From NCBI GenBank assembly GCA_030595525.1, contig JAUVDD010000036.1, positions 1 through 10,949 of the forward strand: a stretch of DNA of 10,949 nt, given 5' to 3'. The stretch is from Puniceicoccales bacterium (GTDB taxonomy: Bacteria > Verrucomicrobiota > Verrucomicrobiia > Opitutales > Oceanipulchritudinaceae). Below are positions 6,594 to 10,949 of the stretch, piece after piece. The notes beneath the pieces are model-generated. The model was given only the letters and a program-made list of their open reading frames with translations. It did no database searches and had not been told where the DNA came from. The first letter of the stretch is position 1, and the number at the start of each line of letters is the position of its first letter. A program made the translations under genes and the position numbers.

Positions 6594-7910
6594 TTAGCCC
6601 AGACGTTGGGCGAAATCTGCAATTCTCAATAAGAAAGGTTTATTCAACAATGCTTTGCGCCGGTTGAGTTTCCGGACTGCCGCCTGCATAGCCGCCTCGG
6701 AACAAAGATGGGTGGTCAGGACCAAGTTCGCTGATCCCTTTTTACCATTTGGTCGCTGGAGAACAGTTCCAATGCTAACGCCTTCATCTGCCAACACACT
6801 GGCCACCTCCGCCAGGACACCGGGCTTATCCTTTACCGCCAATCGAATGTAAAACGAACGGTATACTTCCTCCGGCTTGGCCAGTTTTAGATCATCCCTA
6901 TTCTTGGGCTCCTCGGGCATAATACCGTGAGCAATCGCCGTACCCGCATCCACAACATCGCTTATCACTGCACTTGCTGTGGCATCCTGCCCAGCTCCCC
7001 GGCCAATGTATACGCTTTCACCAACAATGTCTCCTGTTACCGAAATGGCATTAAAGACACCATCCACATTAGCCAGCACCATATCCTTGGGCACTAGAGC
7101 CGGTTGTACGCTGGCGAACAGATGACCTTTTTTGAAATCCCTCAAGATGAGGGAAAGCAGTTTGATCTTAAAACCAAGCCGCTGAGCCCACTGAATGTCC
7201 TCCAATGTCACATCCCTGATACCCTCGACAGGCATTTTCTTTAAGGGAATCCACTTTCCATGCGCCAGATACGAAATAATCACAGTCTTGTGTGCTGCGT
7301 CCCAACCATCCAGATCAAGGCTTTCATCTGCTTCCACGTAACCAAGCTTCCGTGCATCATCGAGAATTGTATCGAAGGCCTTCCCTTCTCGTTCCATCCG
7401 GGTAAGGATGTAGTTGCAGGTTCCGTTCAATATCCCGTAAATCAATGGGAAGTGGTTGACTACCAATCCTTCCCGCAAGGCCTTGATTATTGGAATCCCT
7501 CCAGCCACGCTGGCTTCAAAATAGATGTGCGCGTCCTTCTTTTTGGCCAATCTGAAAAGCTTGTCTCCATGATGACAAAGCAATGCCTTGTTGGCAGTCA
7601 CAACGGTTTTCCCGTTATTCAAAGCTGCCTTGGTGACCTCATATGCGTGTCCGGTCCCGCCCATTAGTTCACATAGCACGTCCACTTGGGGATCATTGGC
7701 AATCGACATGGCGTCATCCGTTAATGCCTTCTTGCTGATCCGAATGGAACGCTTTTTCTCGAGACTTCGAACTGCTGCCCGTTCAAGGGAAAATGTTGTG
7801 CCCATGCGTGCTTCCAGTTCAGACTTGCGCGATCGCAAGTGTTTCCAGACGCCTTGGCCAACGGTCCCCAAACCTGCCAGGCCGATTTTTATTCCCGCAT
7901 GCTTTTTCAT
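6594..7910 (-). CDS. hom: Homoserine dehydrogenase with C-terminal ACT domain
   Basis: Hom reduces aspartate semialdehyde to homoserine with NAD(P)H, the branch leading to threonine and methionine. The 438-residue length is normal. The Rossmann motif is GLGTVG (13-18); TANKALL (about 105-111) carries the conserved Lys108; SVAGGIPII and GILNGTCNYIL (159-169) belong to the catalytic domain; and GYVEADESLDLDGWDAAHK (190-208) holds Glu193, Asp204 and Lys208, the counterparts of the catalytic Asp/Lys pair. A C-terminal ACT domain (about 352-430, KDKPGVLAEVASVLA) is expected to give threonine feedback control. The ATG at 7910 overlaps the plsY TGA in an ATGA arrangement, so translation is probably coupled; GGTGGGA about seven bases upstream is a weak ribosome-binding site. 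Confidence 0.97.
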   Translation of the reverse strand: MKKHAGIKIGLAGLGTVGQGVWKHLRSRKSELEARMGTTFSLERAAVRSLEKKRSIRISKKALTDDAMSIANDPQVDVLCELMGGTGHAYEVTKAALNNGKTVVTANKALLCHHGDKLFRLAKKKDAHIYFEASVAGGIPIIKALREGLVVNHFPLIYGILNGTCNYILTRMEREGKAFDTILDDARKLGYVEADESLDLDGWDAAHKTVIISYLAHGKWIPLKKMPVEGIRDVTLEDIQWAQRLGFKIKLLSLILRDFKKGHLFASVQPALVPKDMVLANVDGVFNAISVTGDIVGESVYIGRGAGQDATASAVISDVVDAGTAIAHGIMPEEPKNRDDLKLAKPEEVYRSFYIRLAVKDKPGVLAEVASVLADEGVSIGTVLQRPNGKKGSANLVLTTHLCSEAAMQAAVRKLNRRKALLNKPFLLRIADFAQRLG

Positions 7911-8524
7911 GATTTTTTCCCACCGGACCGATTTTCCGTCCCGGTTAAAAGTCTTTTAATATTTTCCCTATGACGCACTACGATAAGAATCGCCAGAAAC
8001 AGGCAGAGCCCGAAACTGCGTGGATCATCCTGTAGAAACCAGGTGGAGATCGGCAAACTAAGTCCAAGCAGGATACTCGCTAATGAAACATAACGTGTGA
8101 CTAAAAACGTTACCAGCCAGACAATTGCCCCAATGATCATTACATAGGGCATCAGTGCAAATAAGCCGCCAACCGTCGTTGCAACACCCTTGCCACCACG
8201 GAATCCGAGAAACAAGGAAAAGCTATGTCCAAGAATTGATCCAATGAGAGCAATGATCCCCGCCAAAGATGGGCCGATTCCGACTTGGTTAGCCAATCCT
8301 ATGGCAATTAGAACGGAAAGAATTCCCTTCACAGCATCCAGCAGGAAACAGGTGTAACCGTAGGGTTTCCCCAATGCCCTAAGTACATTGGTAGCACCCG
8401 GGTTCCCGCTGCCCACCGTGAAAATATCTATGCCTTTTGCCTTAGTAATAAGGACAGCAAAGGATATCGATCCGATCAAGTAACCGATTCCCAGGCACAG
8501 AATATACCAAAGAGTTCCGTTCAT
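7907..8524 (-). CDS. plsY: Acyl-phosphate--glycerol-3-phosphate acyltransferase
   Basis: PlsY is an inner-membrane enzyme that moves an acyl group from acyl-phosphate to glycerol-3-phosphate, giving lysophosphatidate, the first membrane step of phospholipid synthesis. All three family motifs are present: GSGNPGATNVLR, GHSFSLFLGFRGGKGVAT, and near the C-terminus RHRENIKRLLTGTE. Several hydrophobic helices separate them, as expected for a polytopic protein. I chose the ATG at 8524, one base after the serA stop, because GGGG lies six bases upstream and the product (205 residues) begins at the first helix. The ATG at 8536 would add MGYE and overlap serA by 11 bases and remains possible. The 3' end overlaps hom by four bases. 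GpsA, the source of its glycerol-3-phosphate, lies in the same gene run. Confidence 0.95.
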   Translation of the reverse strand: MNGTLWYILCLGIGYLIGSISFAVLITKAKGIDIFTVGSGNPGATNVLRALGKPYGYTCFLLDAVKGILSVLIAIGLANQVGIGPSLAGIIALIGSILGHSFSLFLGFRGGKGVATTVGGLFALMPYVMIIGAIVWLVTFLVTRYVSLASILLGLSLPISTWFLQDDPRSFGLCLFLAILIVVRHRENIKRLLTGTENRSGGKKS

Positions 8525-8525
8525 T

Positions 8526-10124
8526 TCATACCCCATTCAAGTTCACTACTTTGATCTCAGAAATGGTTTCATAGGAAGCGATCTCTTCGACGGCCTCCTT
8601 CGATGGCTCGCTATCCAGGCCGCAAATATTCAATGCCACGCCACCAATCGTATTACGACTCAATGACATGTTGGAAATATTTAGCTTATACTTTGCCAAA
8701 ACTGTCCCGACCATACCCACAATACCTGGAGTATCATCATTTTCCAGGACAAGAAGATATTTTTCATCCAATGGGCTTTCCAGATTCCTTTCATTAACAC
8801 GAGTCAGGCGCGGTTGCTGGATTTTTCCGATCAACGTACCTTCAATAGAATAGAGTTTTCCGTTCGGATCGGTTGCTTCTACGCGAATCATTTCCGTGTA
8901 ATCACGTTCCAGATTATCCTGAACAATCTCACCTTTGATTCCCAAGCGCTCCATAATCCGAGGTGCGTTAACATCGTTAACATCGGTGGTAATCATCCTC
9001 AGATAGCCCCTTTGGAATGCCCGATTGATCGGTTTGACGTTAAAATCGACCAGCTTTCCGGAATAAGTCAGACGAATCTGGCTAATTTCCTCCGGGGTCA
9101 ATTGCTGAATCACAGTACCCAACTTGTAGGCAAGTCCCAGATAGGGACGCATCAGTTCAAGTTGCTTGGGATCAATCGATGGTGCGTTAATGGCATTGCG
9201 GATCCAGCCGCCTGTTAAAGCTTCATGGATACACTGTGCGACTTCAACACCGACATTTTCCTGTGCCTCGGATGTAGATGCTCCAAGGTGTGGTGTGAGG
9301 ACGATCTTGTTCTGTTCACGCAAATCGCTGTCTTCACTCAATGGTTCTGAAACAAAGACATCCAGTCCGGCAGCAGCAACTTTACCACTGGCCACGGCTT
9401 CGGCTAAATCAGCCTCATTGACCAAACCACCCCGTGCACAATTAATGATCCTGACACCATCCTTCATTTTGGACAGAGCTTCAGCATTGATCATGTTAGC
9501 AGTCGTCTCGGTCTTGGGCATATGGATGGTTATGAAATCCGCCTCGGTGAAAATCCTATCGAGATCCACCTTTTCAACTTCCAATTGTTCGGCCTTGGCA
9601 GATGTGAGATAAGGATCGTGGGCAAGAACAGTCATCCCAAAGGCCGTCGCACGCTTGGCTACTTCTGAACCAATCCGTCCCAATCCAAGAATACCGATGG
9701 TTTTCTTGTACAGTTCACTACCTTTGAACGCCTTCTTGTTCCACTCACCTGATTTCATGGAAGCATTGGCCTGCGGAATCGGACGGGCCGAACACAGGAG
9801 GTGAGTAAAAGCCAACTCCGCCGTAGCGATAGTATTGCCGCCCGGGGTGTTCATCACAATGACACCCTTGTCACTGGCTGCTTCCAAATCGATATTGTCC
9901 ACGCCAACGCCTGCCCGACCAACCGCTTTCAGATTACTGGATGCCTCAATAATCTCACGGGTCACACTGGACGCACTTCGAACGATGATGGCATCTACAT
10001 CAGACGCCTTCACTTTCAATTCTTCGGGAGTAGAACCGTAGGCCTCAATGACCTCGATTCCATCTTGTTCGCGGAGATAGTCCACTCCACTTTCTGAGAT
10101 TTTGTCGGCTATTAGGATTTTCAT
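8526..10124 (-). CDS. serA: D-3-phosphoglycerate dehydrogenase, long form with ACT domain
   Basis: SerA oxidises 3-phosphoglycerate to 3-phosphohydroxypyruvate with NAD+, the first step of serine synthesis. With the ATG at 10124 the protein has 532 residues, the size of the long (type I) form. The NAD-binding motif is GILGLGRIG (144-152) with acidic Asp170 at the end of the second strand. The catalytic residues of the D-2-hydroxyacid dehydrogenase family are visible as Arg231 ([10 protein letters not shown]), Glu260 (LDVFVSEP) and His279 (LTPHLGAST). An intervening domain follows (about 300-450), and a C-terminal ACT domain (about 455-532, [11 protein letters not shown]) is probably the serine sensor. 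The frame stays open upstream to a TTG at 10169, but the first residues of the family (MKILIADK) begin at 10124. No ribosome-binding site is evident. It is the first gene of the minus-strand run; plsY starts at its stop codon. Confidence 0.97.
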   Translation of the reverse strand: MKILIADKISESGVDYLREQDGIEVIEAYGSTPEELKVKASDVDAIIVRSASSVTREIIEASSNLKAVGRAGVGVDNIDLEAASDKGVIVMNTPGGNTIATAELAFTHLLCSARPIPQANASMKSGEWNKKAFKGSELYKKTIGILGLGRIGSEVAKRATAFGMTVLAHDPYLTSAKAEQLEVEKVDLDRIFTEADFITIHMPKTETTANMINAEALSKMKDGVRIINCARGGLVNEADLAEAVASGKVAAAGLDVFVSEPLSEDSDLREQNKIVLTPHLGASTSEAQENVGVEVAQCIHEALTGGWIRNAINAPSIDPKQLELMRPYLGLAYKLGTVIQQLTPEEISQIRLTYSGKLVDFNVKPINRAFQRGYLRMITTDVNDVNAPRIMERLGIKGEIVQDNLERDYTEMIRVEATDPNGKLYSIEGTLIGKIQQPRLTRVNERNLESPLDEKYLLVLENDDTPGIVGMVGTVLAKYKLNISNMSLSRNTIGGVALNICGLDSEPSKEAVEEIASYETISEIKVVNLNGV

Positions 10125-10226
10125 TAGTATTAACCCGTAAACGTAGATAAATGAAAGTTCGATTGGCAATCCCTACTTCCAAAAACTGAACTTGTTCCAA
10201 AGTGTGAACTCATCTATTTGTCGATT
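10125..10226. promoter_or_regulatory. Divergent intergenic region serA/flavin oxidoreductase with clustered GTTC/GAAC half-sites
   Basis: This 102-bp spacer must carry the start signals of the seven-gene serA run (minus strand) and of the oxidoreductase (plus strand). I see no strong -35/-10 pair; TTGCCA and TATCTA on the minus strand are only 14 bases apart. It does contain four GTTC/GAAC tetramers (10157-10160, 10188-10191, 10194-10197, 10206-10209), the middle two forming the dyad GAACTTGTTC, and a direct repeat TTCCAAA at 10177 and 10195. These may be operator half-sites. Confidence 0.3.
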
Positions 10227-10949
10227 ATGGAGAAATTCGACGTCATAATCATCGGTGGTGGCTCCGCCGGCTACGCAGCAGCACGAACAGCTCGTGAAAC
10301 CAGGGCAAATGTGGCTATAATCGATAATGCCGCCGAGTTGGGCGGGTTATGTATCCTACGAGGATGTATGCCTTCGAAGACCTTGATCTACTCGGCAGAA
10401 GTGCTTCATCTGGCAAAAAATGCCACACTTTTCGGTCTGAATATTCCCGACGCCAAAGTCGACATGTCAGCCCTTCATGCCCGGAAAATCCGCATGATCG
10501 ATGAATTCAAGGAGTATCGTCAGGAACAATTGAACTCTGATAAATTCACTCTGATCCGTGAAAAGGCCCATTTTGACAGCCCAAATTCAATAATCCTGGA
10601 GTCTTCCGGTCGCCAACTCGAGGCGGATGCATTCATTATCGCCACCGGTTCAGTGATTAATTCCCCAGAAATCCCCGGCTTGGACGCAGAGGGTATTTGG
10701 ACAAGCGATGATGTTCTGGAACTGGATACACTGCCAGAATCCACAATTGTCCTCGGAGGCGGTGTTGTTGCCTGCGAACTGGCTCAATTTCTTCACCGGG
10801 CAGGCTCGAAAGTTACCCAAATCCAGCGAAGTCCGCTTATTTTAAAGGAGAACTCCGCTGAAGCAGCCAAGGTCGTTATGCAAGCATTTCTCGATGAAGG
10901 AATCGATCTTCGCACTGGTACCCGGCTGATAGATATTAAAAAAACAGAT
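10227..10949 (+). CDS. FAD-dependent pyridine nucleotide-disulphide oxidoreductase (dihydrolipoamide dehydrogenase/mercuric reductase-like), partial
   Basis: From the ATG at 10227 the frame is open for 241 codons to the right edge, so the C-terminal NAD and dimerisation parts are cut off. The N-terminus EKFDVIIIGGGSAGYAAAR contains the FAD-binding GxGxxG (Gly10-Gly15). GGLCILRGCMPSKTL (40-53) holds the redox-active CxxxxC pair Cys42/Cys47 and Lys51, the hallmark of class I flavoprotein disulphide reductases. FIIATGS is the second FAD motif. The NAD(P) fold begins with VLGGGVVACELAQFL, where the last glycine of GxGxxG is alanine, as in some relatives. Which substrate it reduces or oxidises (lipoamide, Hg(II), a thiol or other) cannot be decided here; the lack of 2-oxoacid dehydrogenase genes nearby and the CILRGC variant argue mildly against a standard Lpd. 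No Shine-Dalgarno sequence precedes the ATG. It is divergent from serA. Confidence 0.88.
   Translation, partial: MEKFDVIIIGGGSAGYAAARTARETRANVAIIDNAAELGGLCILRGCMPSKTLIYSAEVLHLAKNATLFGLNIPDAKVDMSALHARKIRMIDEFKEYRQEQLNSDKFTLIREKAHFDSPNSIILESSGRQLEADAFIIATGSVINSPEIPGLDAEGIWTSDDVLELDTLPESTIVLGGGVVACELAQFLHRAGSKVTQIQRSPLILKENSAEAAKVVMQAFLDEGIDLRTGTRLIDIKKTD

Noticed and set aside
10125..10169. N-terminal extension of SerA from TTG 10169
   Set aside because: The family begins at MKILIADK, encoded from the ATG at 10124; the extra 15 residues show no homology-like feature and start at a rare TTG without a ribosome-binding site.
10188..10209. SOS/LexA box in the serA upstream region
   Set aside because: The half-sites are spaced by 2 and 8 bases; the GAAC-N4-GTTC (Gram-positive) and TGTTC-N4-GAACA type boxes need 4, so a LexA site is not supported.

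Overview
The window looks like an ordinary chromosomal housekeeping region of a Gram-negative-type bacterium with moderate GC content (roughly half, judged by eye). The gene content (serA, plsY, hom, lysC, thrC, gpsA together, a lone GG-type pilin, a fused-ACT SerA and coaD beside pgsA) and the mostly Shine-Dalgarno-poor starts would fit the Verrucomicrobiota and related groups. That placement is an inference from gene order and style, not something a diagnostic marker proves. There are no rRNA or tRNA genes, CRISPR arrays, insertion sequences or phage genes that I can see.

Layout. Positions 1-458 hold the 5' part of a minus-strand CDP-alcohol phosphatidyltransferase (pgsA-like) that runs off the left edge. 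A 133-bp divergent spacer follows, then a plus-strand pair: coaD (592-1074) and a drug-resistance-type MFS transporter (1090-2410). The transporter is split by a single-base frameshift at a run of six A residues near 1836-1841. It ends 6 bp from the end of a convergent minus-strand run of seven closely packed genes, read right to left: serA (10124-8526), plsY (8524-7907), hom (7910-6594), lysC (6578-5364), thrC (5355-3991), gpsA (3978-2974) and a type IV prepilin-like gene (2917-2417). Gaps within this run are between a 4-base overlap and 56 bases, so it is probably one operon of about 7.7 kb. Right of serA lies a 102-bp divergent spacer, then a plus-strand flavin disulfide oxidoreductase (10227 onward) cut by the right edge.

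How the genes work together. Hom, LysC and ThrC are three of the steps from aspartate to threonine, and LysC also feeds lysine and methionine. Homoserine kinase (thrB) and aspartate-semialdehyde dehydrogenase (asd) are absent here. SerA starts serine synthesis from 3-phosphoglycerate. GpsA makes glycerol-3-phosphate and PlsY acylates it, the first steps of phospholipid synthesis; PgsA, across the divergent spacer, uses glycerol-3-phosphate again for phosphatidylglycerol. The operon therefore interleaves amino-acid and membrane-lipid precursor synthesis. CoaD makes dephospho-CoA.

I found no convincing new biological system. The points most worth a second look are the transporter frameshift, a proline replacing the first glycine of the dinucleotide-binding motif in GpsA, the interleaved operon lacking thrB, a possible internal start in lysC, and a cluster of GTTC/GAAC half-sites upstream of serA.
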